Part shown: positions 52,999 to 60,666 of the stretch, one piece after another
How positions within the stretch are numbered: position 1 is the first letter of the stretch
Layout: each line of letters begins with the position of its first letter
The notes under the pieces: model-generated
The model's input: only the letters and a program-made list of their open reading frames with translations
Told to the model about the DNA's origin: nothing
Databases searched by the model: none
Made by a program: the position numbers and the translations under genes
DNA from: Ferrovibrio terrae
Lineage (GTDB): Bacteria > Pseudomonadota > Alphaproteobacteria > Ferrovibrionales > Ferrovibrionaceae
Direction: 5' to 3'
Assembly: GCF_007197755.1 (NCBI RefSeq)
Contig: NZ_CP041636.1
Span: 3,756,001-3,820,000 of the forward strand
Length of the DNA: 64,000 bases

Positions 52999-53901
52999 AT
53001 GAGCGAGACACGGGACAAAACCACCCCCGAAGATACCGCCTTTCTGCAGACGGTAGGCGAACGCGTCCGCAATGCTCGTGCCCGCCGCGGCATGAGCCGC
53101 AAGATTCTGGCAAAGGATTCCGGCGTTTCCGAACGCTATCTGGCGCAGCTTGAGGGTGGCGCCGGCAATATCTCTATCCTGCTGCTGCGCCAGATCGCGC
53201 GCGCCATGGACCTGCCGATCACCGATTTCCTTGGCGACCGCGCCCCCCTCGGCGTCGACCAGGCTTTGCTGTTGCGCCAGATCGAAGACCTTTCGCCTGA
53301 ACAGCTGCAGGAACTGCAGGGCTTTGTGCGCGACCGGTTTGGGGTGGCGGCCAGCGTGAAGCGCCATATCGCCCTGATCGGACTGCGCGGTGCCGGCAAG
53401 ACCACGCTGGGCCAACTGCTGGCGCAGGCTTTCGGGCTCCAGTTTGTCGAAATGGCCAAGGAAATCGAGGTCGAAGCAGGTCTGTCGCTGAACGAGATTT
53501 TCGATCTCTATGGCCAGGCCGCCTATCGCCGCTTTGAGCGTCGCGCGCTGGAACGCATCACCGCCGATCCCGCTCCCAAAGTGATCGCCACCGGCGGCAG
53601 CCTGCCATCGGAGCCGACGACCTATGCGCATCTGCTGACGCATTGTTTCACCATCTGGCTGAAGGCCTCACCCGAGGAGCATATGGGGCGCGTCGTGGCC
53701 CAGGGTGACATGCGACCAATTACCGGCCAGTCCGAAGCCATGGCCGACCTGAAACGGATTCTGACCCAGCGCGAGGCGCTCTATACCCGCGCCGACATGG
53801 CCTTCGACACAGCAGGCAAGGCCGTGACCCAGGCCGCAGCCGATCTGGCCACGGCGCTGCGCGCCCATCCGGCCTGGCTGGCCCGGGACGCAGCCGAATA
53901 A
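52999..53901 (+). CDS. boxR: BoxR transcriptional regulator of benzoyl-CoA pathway
   Basis: A 300-residue repressor combining an N-terminal XRE helix-turn-helix (residues about 18-80, FLQTVGERVRNARARRGMSRKILAKDSGVSERYLAQLEGG) with a C-terminal shikimate-kinase-like domain (from about 120, P-loop IGLRGAGKTTLGQ). In BoxR/BzdR proteins the kinase-like domain binds benzoyl-CoA and relieves repression. The ATG at 52999 was taken as the start; a GTG at 52990 is inside the operator palindrome. Downstream are boxC and boxB, 80 bases away, with their own operator. A TATAGT at 52986-52991 places a possible transcription start at about the ATG, giving a leaderless message. Confidence 0.92.
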   Translation: MSETRDKTTPEDTAFLQTVGERVRNARARRGMSRKILAKDSGVSERYLAQLEGGAGNISILLLRQIARAMDLPITDFLGDRAPLGVDQALLLRQIEDLSPEQLQELQGFVRDRFGVAASVKRHIALIGLRGAGKTTLGQLLAQAFGLQFVEMAKEIEVEAGLSLNEIFDLYGQAAYRRFERRALERITADPAPKVIATGGSLPSEPTTYAHLLTHCFTIWLKASPEEHMGRVVAQGDMRPITGQSEAMADLKRILTQREALYTRADMAFDTAGKAVTQAAADLATALRAHPAWLARDAAE

Positions 53902-53923
53902 GGCAATAGCTGCAAGATAGTTC

Positions 53924-53954
53924 TTGCATCGACCCGAAACTGCACTATAGTGCA
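53924..53954 (+). promoter_or_regulatory. boxC promoter with embedded BoxR operator 2
   Basis: TTGCAT at 53924-53929 and TATAGT at 53946-53951 are 16 bases apart; the predicted start is near 53958. The perfect palindrome TGCACTATAGTGCA (53941-53954) covers the -10 box, so a bound repressor would directly exclude RNA polymerase. A GGGAGG ribosome site follows before the boxC ATG at 53982. Confidence 0.75.
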
Positions 53955-53981
53955 TTATCCGTTTCAGGGAGGATTGCCTCA

Positions 53982-55679
53982 ATGGCCGAACAGATCAACG
54001 GCACCCAGCATGCCCAGGAAAAGCTTGCCTTGGTCGATTTCCGCACCGAGCCGAGCCAGTACAAGCACTGGAAGCTGACTTTCGATGGCCCCGTCGCCAC
54101 GCTGGCGATGGATGTGCGCGAAGATGGCGGCCTGCGTCCCGGCTACGAACTGAAGCTCAATTCCTACGATCTCGGCGTCGATATCGAACTGCATGATGCC
54201 GTGCAGCGCCTGCGCTTCGAACATCCCGAAGTGCGCTCCGTCATCCTCACCTCGGGCAAGGAACGCATCTTCTGCGCCGGCGCCAATATCCGCATGCTCA
54301 ACCAGTCGGCCCATGGCTGGAAGGTCAACTTCTGCAAATTCACCAACGAGACCCGCAACGGCATCGAAGATGCCACCAACGAGTCGAGGCAGACCTATAT
54401 CGCGGCCGTGAACGGCCCCTGCGCCGGCGGCGGCTATGAACTGGCGCTTGCCGCCGATTACATCCTGATGGCCGATGACGGCAACACCAGCGTGTCGCTC
54501 CCGGAAGTGCCGCTGCTGGCCGTCCTGCCGGGCACCGGCGGCCTGACCCGCCTGGTCGACAAGCGCATGGTGCGCCGCGACCGCGCCGACTTCTTCTGCA
54601 CCATCGAGGAAGGCATCAAGGGCAAGCGCGCTGTTGACTGGCGTCTGGTCGACGAGATCGTGCCGCGCACCAAGCTGAATGATACGGTGCGTGAGACCGC
54701 GCAGAAGTTCGCCGCCAAGTCGGACCGCCCGACGGACGCCAAGGGCATTAGCTTCAGCAAGCTGGACCGCAAGATCGACGGCGACAAGATCAGCTACAGC
54801 CATGTCGAGGCCAAGCTCGATCGCACCAAGGGCATCGCCGAGATCACCGTGCATGGCCCCAAGGCCGCGCCGCCGGCATCTGCCGAGGCGATCCAGGCGC
54901 AGGGCGACCAGTTCTGGTCGCTGGCGCTGGCGCGTGAGCTGGACGACCTGATCCTGCATCTGCGCACCAACGAAGAAACCACTGGCATGTGGGTATTCCG
55001 TACCGAGGGCGATGCCGACCTGGTTGCCGCATACGATGCCGCCCTGGAACAGCACAAGGCTCATTGGCTGGTGCGCGAAATCCGTCTGTTCCTCAAGCGT
55101 GTGCTCAAGCGCATCGACGTCTCGTCGCGCTCGACCTTCGCCCTGATCGAGCCGGGCTCCTGCTTCACCGGCACGCTGCTCGAACTGGTCGTGGCATCTG
55201 ACCGCTCCTACATGCTGGACGGCCAGATGGAAGGCGACAATCGCCCGCCCGCCACTGTGCGCATGACGCCGATGAATTTCGGCGCCTATCCGATGGGCAA
55301 CGGCCTGAGCCGCATCGCCAGCCGGAATCTCGACGATCCGTCCCGCACGGATGAAATGAAGAAGCTGATCGGCAACGATCTGGATGCCGAAGCCGCCGAC
55401 GAAGCTGGCCTCGTCACCTTCACGCCCGACGACATCGACTGGGAAGACGAGGTGCGCATCGCCATCGAGGAACGCGCCGCCTTCTCGCCCGATGCCCTCA
55501 CCGGCATGGAAGCCTCGCTCCGTTTCGGCGGCCCCGAGACGATGGAGACCAAGATATTCGGCCGTCTGACCGCGTGGCAGAACTGGATTTTCCAGCGTCC
55601 CAACGCCGTCGGCGACCAGGGTGCGCTCAAGCTTTACGGCACCGGCCAGCGCGCCGGCTTCGACCGCAAGCGCGTGTAA
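53982..55679 (+). CDS. boxC: Benzoyl-CoA-dihydrodiol lyase
   Basis: A 565-residue crotonase-superfamily enzyme that hydrolytically opens the 2,3-epoxide of benzoyl-CoA to 3,4-dehydroadipyl-CoA semialdehyde and formate. Two enoyl-CoA-hydratase-like halves are seen: residues about 40-230 with EVRSVILTSGKERIFCAGANIRML and NGPCAGGGYELALAADYILMADD forming the oxyanion hole, and a second from about 300 to 500. Length matches known BoxC proteins. It has a strong ribosome site and starts the boxC-boxB operon behind a BoxR-operator promoter. The 16-base gap to boxB shows cotranscription. Confidence 0.95.
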   Translation: MAEQINGTQHAQEKLALVDFRTEPSQYKHWKLTFDGPVATLAMDVREDGGLRPGYELKLNSYDLGVDIELHDAVQRLRFEHPEVRSVILTSGKERIFCAGANIRMLNQSAHGWKVNFCKFTNETRNGIEDATNESRQTYIAAVNGPCAGGGYELALAADYILMADDGNTSVSLPEVPLLAVLPGTGGLTRLVDKRMVRRDRADFFCTIEEGIKGKRAVDWRLVDEIVPRTKLNDTVRETAQKFAAKSDRPTDAKGISFSKLDRKIDGDKISYSHVEAKLDRTKGIAEITVHGPKAAPPASAEAIQAQGDQFWSLALARELDDLILHLRTNEETTGMWVFRTEGDADLVAAYDAALEQHKAHWLVREIRLFLKRVLKRIDVSSRSTFALIEPGSCFTGTLLELVVASDRSYMLDGQMEGDNRPPATVRMTPMNFGAYPMGNGLSRIASRNLDDPSRTDEMKKLIGNDLDAEAADEAGLVTFTPDDIDWEDEVRIAIEERAAFSPDALTGMEASLRFGGPETMETKIFGRLTAWQNWIFQRPNAVGDQGALKLYGTGQRAGFDRKRV

Positions 55680-55695
55680 GACAGGGAGAACGACG

Positions 55696-57108
55696 ATGGC
55701 TATCGACTACAATTCGCTCATCCCCAATAACGTCAACCTCTCCGACAACCGCCGCCTGCAGCGCGCGCTGGAAGACTGGCAGCCGAAATTCCTCGACTGG
55801 TGGGGCGATATGGGCCCGGCCGGTTTCCAGGCGCGCGAGGCCTATCTGCGCACCGCGATCAGCGTCGACAGCCAGGGCTGGGCGCATTTCGACTATGTGA
55901 AGATGCCCGACTATCGCTGGGGTATTTTCCTTGCCGAGCCGGAAGCCGAGCGCAAGGTGAATTTCGGCGACCACAAGGGTGAGGCCGCCTGGCAGGAAGT
56001 TCCCGGTGAATATCGCGGCGTGCTGCGCCGCCTCATCGTTACCCAGGGCGACACCGAGCCGGCCTCAGTCGAACAGCAGCGTCTGCTCGGCCAGACCTGC
56101 CCGTCGCTGTATGACATGCGCAACCTCTTCCAGGTCAACGTGGAGGAAGGCCGCCATCTCTGGGCCATGGTCTACCTGCTCGACGCTTACTTTGGCCGCG
56201 ACGGCCGCGAGGAAGCCGAGGCGCTGCTGCAGCGCCGCTCGGGCGACGACGACAAGCCGCGCATCCTCGGCGCCTTCAACGAGGCGACGCCGGACTGGCT
56301 CAGCTTCTTCATGTTCACCTTCTTCACCGATCGTGACGGCAAGTTCCAGCTGGCATCTCTCGCCGAGAGCGGCTTCGATCCGCTGTCGCGCACCTGCCGC
56401 TTCATGCTGACCGAAGAAGCGCATCATATGTTCGTGGGCGAAACCGGCATCAGCCGCGTGATCCAGCGCACCTGCGAAATCATGCGTGACTTCAAGACCG
56501 ACGACGTGCGCAAGCATGGCGCCGTCGATCTGCCCACGCTGCAGAAGTATCTCAACTTCCACTTCTCGGTGTCGGTCGATCTGTTCGGTTCGGAAATCTC
56601 GACCAACGCGGCGAACTACTACACCATGGGCATCAAAGGCCGCTTCGACGAGACCCGCATCGGCGACGACCACAAGCTGACCGATGCGTCCTACAAGGTG
56701 CTGGAAGTGCACGGCGACGGCTTCCGTGAGGTCGAGGCTTCCGCCCTCACCGCCCTGAACGAGCGCCTGCGCGACGACTATGTGGCCGACTGCGCCCGCG
56801 GCGTGATGCGCTGGAACCAGATCATCAAGCGCCATGGCATCGACTTCGAGCTCAAGCTGCCGCACCGGGCCTTCAACCGCCAGATCGGCCAGTTCGCCGA
56901 ACTGAAGGTCAGCCCGGACGGCAAGATCGTCAGCCAGGCCGAGTGGGATGCCAAACATCACGCCTGGCTGCCGACCGAGGACGACCGCCTCTATGTGATC
57001 AGCCTGATGAAGCCGGTGACCGAGATCGGCAAATATGCCGGCTGGATCGCTCCGCCGGCCCGCGGCATCAACAACCAGCCGACCGACTTCGAATACGTCC
57101 GTCCGTAA
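55696..57108 (+). CDS. boxB: Benzoyl-CoA 2,3-epoxidase oxygenase subunit
   Basis: A 470-residue class I-type diiron oxygenase that epoxidises benzoyl-CoA using O2 and external electrons. Likely iron ligands are E121, E151 and H154 (VNVEEGRHLW), D212, E241 and H244 (LTEEAHHMFVGE), matching the ligand spacing of the crystallised BoxB. The ATG at 55696 has an AGGGAGA site. Known BoxB receives electrons from the FAD/Fe-S reductase BoxA, but no boxA gene is present in this window. A strong terminator follows, so the primary unit is boxC-boxB. Confidence 0.96.
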   Translation: MAIDYNSLIPNNVNLSDNRRLQRALEDWQPKFLDWWGDMGPAGFQAREAYLRTAISVDSQGWAHFDYVKMPDYRWGIFLAEPEAERKVNFGDHKGEAAWQEVPGEYRGVLRRLIVTQGDTEPASVEQQRLLGQTCPSLYDMRNLFQVNVEEGRHLWAMVYLLDAYFGRDGREEAEALLQRRSGDDDKPRILGAFNEATPDWLSFFMFTFFTDRDGKFQLASLAESGFDPLSRTCRFMLTEEAHHMFVGETGISRVIQRTCEIMRDFKTDDVRKHGAVDLPTLQKYLNFHFSVSVDLFGSEISTNAANYYTMGIKGRFDETRIGDDHKLTDASYKVLEVHGDGFREVEASALTALNERLRDDYVADCARGVMRWNQIIKRHGIDFELKLPHRAFNRQIGQFAELKVSPDGKIVSQAEWDAKHHAWLPTEDDRLYVISLMKPVTEIGKYAGWIAPPARGINNQPTDFEYVRP

Positions 57109-57155
57109 GGCGGCCCAGTTCCCTCCCAGACCACCATCTCCTTCCCAGACCAGTT

Positions 57156-57190
57156 GGGCGTCCGAATCCCCTTCGGACGCCCTTTTTTTT
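57156..57190 (+). terminator. Strong rho-independent terminator after boxB
   Basis: GGGCGTCCGAA and TTCGGACGCCC form a perfect eleven-pair stem with a five-base loop (TCCCC), directly followed by eight T residues. It closes the boxC-boxB transcription unit 47 bases after the boxB stop. Confidence 0.95.
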
Positions 57191-57217
57191 AGCATGCCGG
57201 CTCCGTATCATCCGGCC

Positions 57218-57670
57218 ATGACCGATTCAGCCCAGTTCAGCCCCGACCGCCCGTTTTCCTGCCCCCGCATCGTGCAATGGGGCGAATGCGACCCTGCCGG
57301 CATGGTCTACACCACGCAGTTCCTGGACTATGTGATGGAAACGCTGGAGGCCTTCTGGCGCGACGTGATCGGCTTCAGCTTCCTGCGTCTGCACAAGGAG
57401 CTCGGCTACGGCTCACCGACCGTGAGCACCAAGCTGGATTTCCAGCGCGCCCTGAAAGGCGGCGAGCCCTTCACGGTCGAGCTGCGCGTCGAGAAGCTGA
57501 GCCGTTCGACCATCACCTACGATTTCAAGGGGCGCAATGCCGCCGGCGAGGTCTGCTTCACGGCGGCGCATATCTCCTGCATCGTGGATGAGAAGATTCT
57601 CAAGTCGGTGGAAATCCCGGAGCGTATCCGCACCCCCATCGAAACCTATCGCCAGGCAACGACAGCCTAG
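57218..57670 (+). CDS. 4-hydroxybenzoyl-CoA thioesterase-family protein
   Basis: A 150-residue hot-dog fold thioesterase. The active-site segment VQWGECDPAGMVYTTQFLDYVMETLEAFW, with the aspartate at about residue 25, is characteristic of 4-hydroxybenzoyl-CoA/YbgC-type thioesterases. In box clusters such enzymes are thought to release CoA from dead-end or accumulating aromatic CoA thioesters. It lies just after the boxB terminator, so read-through or a separate promoter is needed; no clear promoter is seen. The next gene, gpt, begins 16 bases later. Confidence 0.88.
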   Translation: MTDSAQFSPDRPFSCPRIVQWGECDPAGMVYTTQFLDYVMETLEAFWRDVIGFSFLRLHKELGYGSPTVSTKLDFQRALKGGEPFTVELRVEKLSRSTITYDFKGRNAAGEVCFTAAHISCIVDEKILKSVEIPERIRTPIETYRQATTA

Positions 57671-57686
57671 TCACGGAACCAGCAGC

Positions 57687-58193
57687 ATGACCGAGAGCCA
57701 CGGCTATACCAAATTCTTCCCTGTCTCCTGGGAGGAGCTGCATCGTCACTGCAAGGCGCTGGCCTGGCGTCTGCTCGACAACGGCACGCATTACAAGGGC
57801 GTGGTGGCGATCACCCGCGGCGGCATGGTGCCGGCTGCCATCGTGGCGCGCGAACTGAATGTGCGTGTGATCGAGACGATCTCCTGCTCGACCTATAACG
57901 AGCTGGAACGGGGCACCAAGGTGAACGTGCTGAAAGACGCCACCGCCGCCATGCCAGACCAGGGCGAAGGCTGGCTGATCATCGATGATCTGGTTGATAC
58001 CGGCATCACGGCGAAGGCCGTGCGCCAGCTGCTGCCCAAGGCGCATTTCGCCACCATCTACGCCAAGCCCTCGGGCCGGCCAATGGTCGACAGCTACATC
58101 ACCGAAGTGAGCCAGGATACCTGGATCCTGTTCCCCTGGGACATGGAAGCGGTGATGTCGAAGCCGATCGTGGAACTGCGCAGGCAGTCGTAA
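57687..58193 (+). CDS. gpt: Xanthine phosphoribosyltransferase
   Basis: A 168-residue purine phosphoribosyltransferase of the XGPRT (Gpt) type, which salvages xanthine and guanine with PRPP. The PRPP-binding loop is WLIIDDLVDTGITAKAV; the flexible-loop and base-recognition regions are VAITRGGMVPAAIVARELNV and the YAKPSGRPMVDSYITEV stretch. A GGAAC element precedes the ATG. It is transcribed in the same direction as the thioesterase gene, 16 bases after it, although the two have no metabolic link. A palindromic repeat follows its stop. Confidence 0.9.
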   Translation: MTESHGYTKFFPVSWEELHRHCKALAWRLLDNGTHYKGVVAITRGGMVPAAIVARELNVRVIETISCSTYNELERGTKVNVLKDATAAMPDQGEGWLIIDDLVDTGITAKAVRQLLPKAHFATIYAKPSGRPMVDSYITEVSQDTWILFPWDMEAVMSKPIVELRRQS

Positions 58194-58214
58194 ATAAGCC
58201 CAGTGGATAGACTC

Positions 58215-58240
58215 GATTCCCGCTTACGCGGGAATGACGA
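58215..58240. repeat. Short palindromic intergenic repeat, copy 2
   Basis: GATTCCCGCTTACGCGGGAATGACGA contains a perfect inverted repeat ATTCCCGC / GCGGGAAT around TTAC. It is 22 bases after the gpt stop and before the end of the convergent lipoprotein gene. As RNA it would form an eight-pair hairpin and may act as a weak terminator. Confidence 0.75.
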
Positions 58241-58252
58241 GTAAAATTGCTC

Positions 58253-58873
58253 TTACTCTTTCTTCGCTGTCGTCATCGCCCAGGCGACCGTGTCGCGCAG
58301 TATCTTGCCCAGCGCGTCGTCGAAGGCTTCCACCACATTCAGAATGCCAGCCGATTTCGCCACCGCACGCCGCTCGAAGGTCGCGGAGGCCACGATCTGC
58401 TGGCGCGGCTGCGCGATCAGCTTGACCTGCAGCACGATGATGACTTCCGGCGCGGCCTGGCCCTCCTTGAGCACGGCCTGGAATTCGCGCAGGTCGCTTT
58501 TCAGGTTGAAATCCGAGCGCAGACCGACCGACTGGCGGCCGACCGCGACGATCCTGCCGGTATTTTCAAAGCTTTCCACCAGCAGGGTCTGCACCATGCG
58601 CGGTGCGCGCTCGGCCCAGCGCGCCTCGGCGTAATACTTCACTTCGTAGGGGTTGGTGTAGATCGCGATCTTGTGGCTGTCGAGACCGCCGGCGGCGTAA
58701 GGCTCCTCCACCACCAGCTGCCAGTCGACGCGCGGCAGGCTGTCCGGGAAGGTCGTCTTGGGCGACAGATTGTAGATGTTCGACGGCGGCGCCTGCGGAA
58801 TCAGGCCGCCACAGGCCGTGAGCGGCAAGGCGGCTGCCGCCAGCAGCAGGCCGCGTCTGGTGGTGTTGCTCAT
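58253..58873 (-). CDS. Mla-associated auxiliary lipoprotein
   Basis: A 206-residue lipoprotein (signal RRGLLLAAAALPLTACGG with lipobox LTAC) of the ABC-type transport auxiliary lipoprotein group, related to PqiC. The mature part contains PRVDWQLVVEEPYAAGGLDSHKIAIYTNPYEVKYYAEARWAERAPRMVQTLLVESFENTGRI, typical of the group. Its start overlaps the end of the MCE-domain gene by four bases, so it belongs to the same operon. It probably links the MCE-domain protein to the outer membrane. Confidence 0.87.
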   Translation of the reverse strand: MSNTTRRGLLLAAAALPLTACGGLIPQAPPSNIYNLSPKTTFPDSLPRVDWQLVVEEPYAAGGLDSHKIAIYTNPYEVKYYAEARWAERAPRMVQTLLVESFENTGRIVAVGRQSVGLRSDFNLKSDLREFQAVLKEGQAAPEVIIVLQVKLIAQPRQQIVASATFERRAVAKSAGILNVVEAFDDALGKILRDTVAWAMTTAKKE

Positions 58874-59862
58874 CGACGTCCACTCCCCCCTTCGTTGCGG
58901 TATTCGGCATCACGGTTGCCGAACAGCACGGCGCTCGGATTATCCTCCAGCCGCTGCGCCACGCGCGCCAGGCTGCTGACCAGAATACGGGTTTCCGCCA
59001 TCAGGCGGCGAAACTCACCGAAGCCATCGGTCGTCATGGCATTCAGCGGTACGCGGTTTTCATCAATCACCACATTGAGTGCGGTCAGCAGCTCGTTGAG
59101 CTGCGCCATCGCCTTGCGTGCATCCTGCGCCGCAGCCGCGCCATCGACCTGCAGCAGCTGGTTGGCGTTGCGCAAAGTGCCCTCGGCCTGGTCCATCACG
59201 CGATCCAGCTTGGCGGCGATCTGCTCGGCCGCTGCGGCCGCCTTGGCGATGTCGGTGCTGGTCTTGGCGAAACTGTCAACCGCGCCGGCAATCGCATCCT
59301 GACGCTGCACCAGGGTCTGCGACAGCGAACGCAGATCGGCGATGAAGCCGCCAAGATTCTGCAGGTTCTCGTCGCTCAGTACCTGCGCCGCGCGGGTGAC
59401 CAGATCGGGCGCGGCCTCGAACAACGCCTCGATGGCCGAGGTGCGCGAACGAATGGTGGGGTATTTCGACATGTCGCGGCCGGCCACCACTGGCAGGATC
59501 GCGGCCTCGCGGCTGCCCGGCGTGATCTGCACGAAGGACACGCCGGTGATGCCCTGCAACTGCAGCGTGGCTTCGGAATCTTCCCTGATCGGCGTATCGC
59601 CGGCCACTTCGGCGATCACGCGCACGCGGCTGGTGTCCTGACGGTCAATCAGGATCTGCGACACGCTGCCAACCTTGATGCCGTTGAAGCGTACATCGCC
59701 GCCAACCCCTAAGCCGGCCACCGAGCCGCTGAAATAGATATTGTAGCGCGCGACTTCACGGTCGACCTCGGTCTTGCCCAGCCAGAGCACGAAGGCGACG
59801 ATGAGCACCAGGAAGGCCAGCATGAAGCTGCCGATCAGCAGATGATGCGCCCGCGTTTCCAT
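58870..59862 (-). CDS. mlaD: MCE-domain lipid-transport protein (MlaD family)
   Basis: A 330-residue protein with a single N-terminal membrane helix (residues about 8-28, LLIGSFMLAFLVLIVAFVLWLG), an MCE domain (about 35-120, YNIYFSGSVAGLGVGGDVRFNGIKVGSV and QGITGVSFVQITPGS) and a long helical C-terminal region that forms the tunnel stalk. Such proteins carry lipids between the inner membrane ABC complex and the outer membrane. Longer than E. coli MlaD (about 183 residues), because of the helical tail. Starts one base after the ATPase gene ends, and a ribosome site AGAGGACGT is present. Confidence 0.92.
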   Translation of the reverse strand: METRAHHLLIGSFMLAFLVLIVAFVLWLGKTEVDREVARYNIYFSGSVAGLGVGGDVRFNGIKVGSVSQILIDRQDTSRVRVIAEVAGDTPIREDSEATLQLQGITGVSFVQITPGSREAAILPVVAGRDMSKYPTIRSRTSAIEALFEAAPDLVTRAAQVLSDENLQNLGGFIADLRSLSQTLVQRQDAIAGAVDSFAKTSTDIAKAAAAAEQIAAKLDRVMDQAEGTLRNANQLLQVDGAAAAQDARKAMAQLNELLTALNVVIDENRVPLNAMTTDGFGEFRRLMAETRILVSSLARVAQRLEDNPSAVLFGNRDAEYRNEGGSGRR

Positions 59863-59863
59863 C

Positions 59864-60664
59864 TTACGTCCTCTCTTCCAGCGTCGCCGTGATGGCGGCA
59901 GCCCGGGCCCGCGGCCCATGGAAATATTCGACCACCCATGGATGCTGCGCCTTCAGCATGACATCCATCGGCCCGGTCAGCAGCACCTTCTTCTCGGCCA
60001 GAACGGCGATACGGTCGCAGATGGCATGCAGCGAATCGAGATCGTGCGTCACCATGAACACCGTCAGTCCCAGCGCCCGCTGCAGGTCGCGCACCAGCTG
60101 GTCGAAGGCGGCCGCACCGATCGGATCGAGGCCCGCTGTAGGCTCGTCGAAGAACACGATCTCGGGGTCGAGCGCCAGCGCACGCGCCAGCCCTGCCCGC
60201 TTGCGCATGCCACCCGACAGTTCGGCCGGATATTTCGCCCCGGCATCGGGCGACAGGCCGACCATGTGCAGTTTCGCCGCCACGATCTCGTCCAGCAGGT
60301 CCTGCGGCAGGTCGTAGAATTCCTTCAGCGGCACTTGGATATTCTGCGCCACCGTCAGCGAGGAGAACAGCGCGCCATCCTGGAACAGCACGCCGAAGCG
60401 CTGGCGCACCGCGCGCAACTCGTCCGGACCGCCGTTGATCATGTCGGTGCCAAGCAGGCGGATGCTGCCGGTGACGGGATGATTGAGGCCGATGATGGTG
60501 CGCAGCAGGACAGACTTGCCGGTGCCAGACCCGCCGACCACGCCGATCACCTCACCGCGATAGACGTCGAGGTCGAGGCCCTGATGGATCACGTTGTCAT
60601 CAAAACGGTTCACGAGCCCGCGCACGCTGATCACCGTATCCCGCTGTCTGTCCGGTGTCCCCAT
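59864..60664 (-). CDS. mlaF: MlaF-type ABC transporter ATP-binding protein
   Basis: A 266-residue ATPase of the Mla/Ttg2A family. Walker A GGSGTGKSVLLR, Q-loop VLFQDGALFSSLTV, signature AELSGGMRKRAGLARALA and Walker B IVFFDEPTAGLDPIGA are all visible; the last two are the Mla-type forms. It drives lipid movement by the complex with the MlaE permease and MCE protein. It starts two bases after the permease gene ends, all in one minus-strand operon. Confidence 0.95.
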   Translation of the reverse strand: MGTPDRQRDTVISVRGLVNRFDDNVIHQGLDLDVYRGEVIGVVGGSGTGKSVLLRTIIGLNHPVTGSIRLLGTDMINGGPDELRAVRQRFGVLFQDGALFSSLTVAQNIQVPLKEFYDLPQDLLDEIVAAKLHMVGLSPDAGAKYPAELSGGMRKRAGLARALALDPEIVFFDEPTAGLDPIGAAAFDQLVRDLQRALGLTVFMVTHDLDSLHAICDRIAVLAEKKVLLTGPMDVMLKAQHPWVVEYFHGPRARAAAITATLEERT

Positions 60665-60666
60665 GT

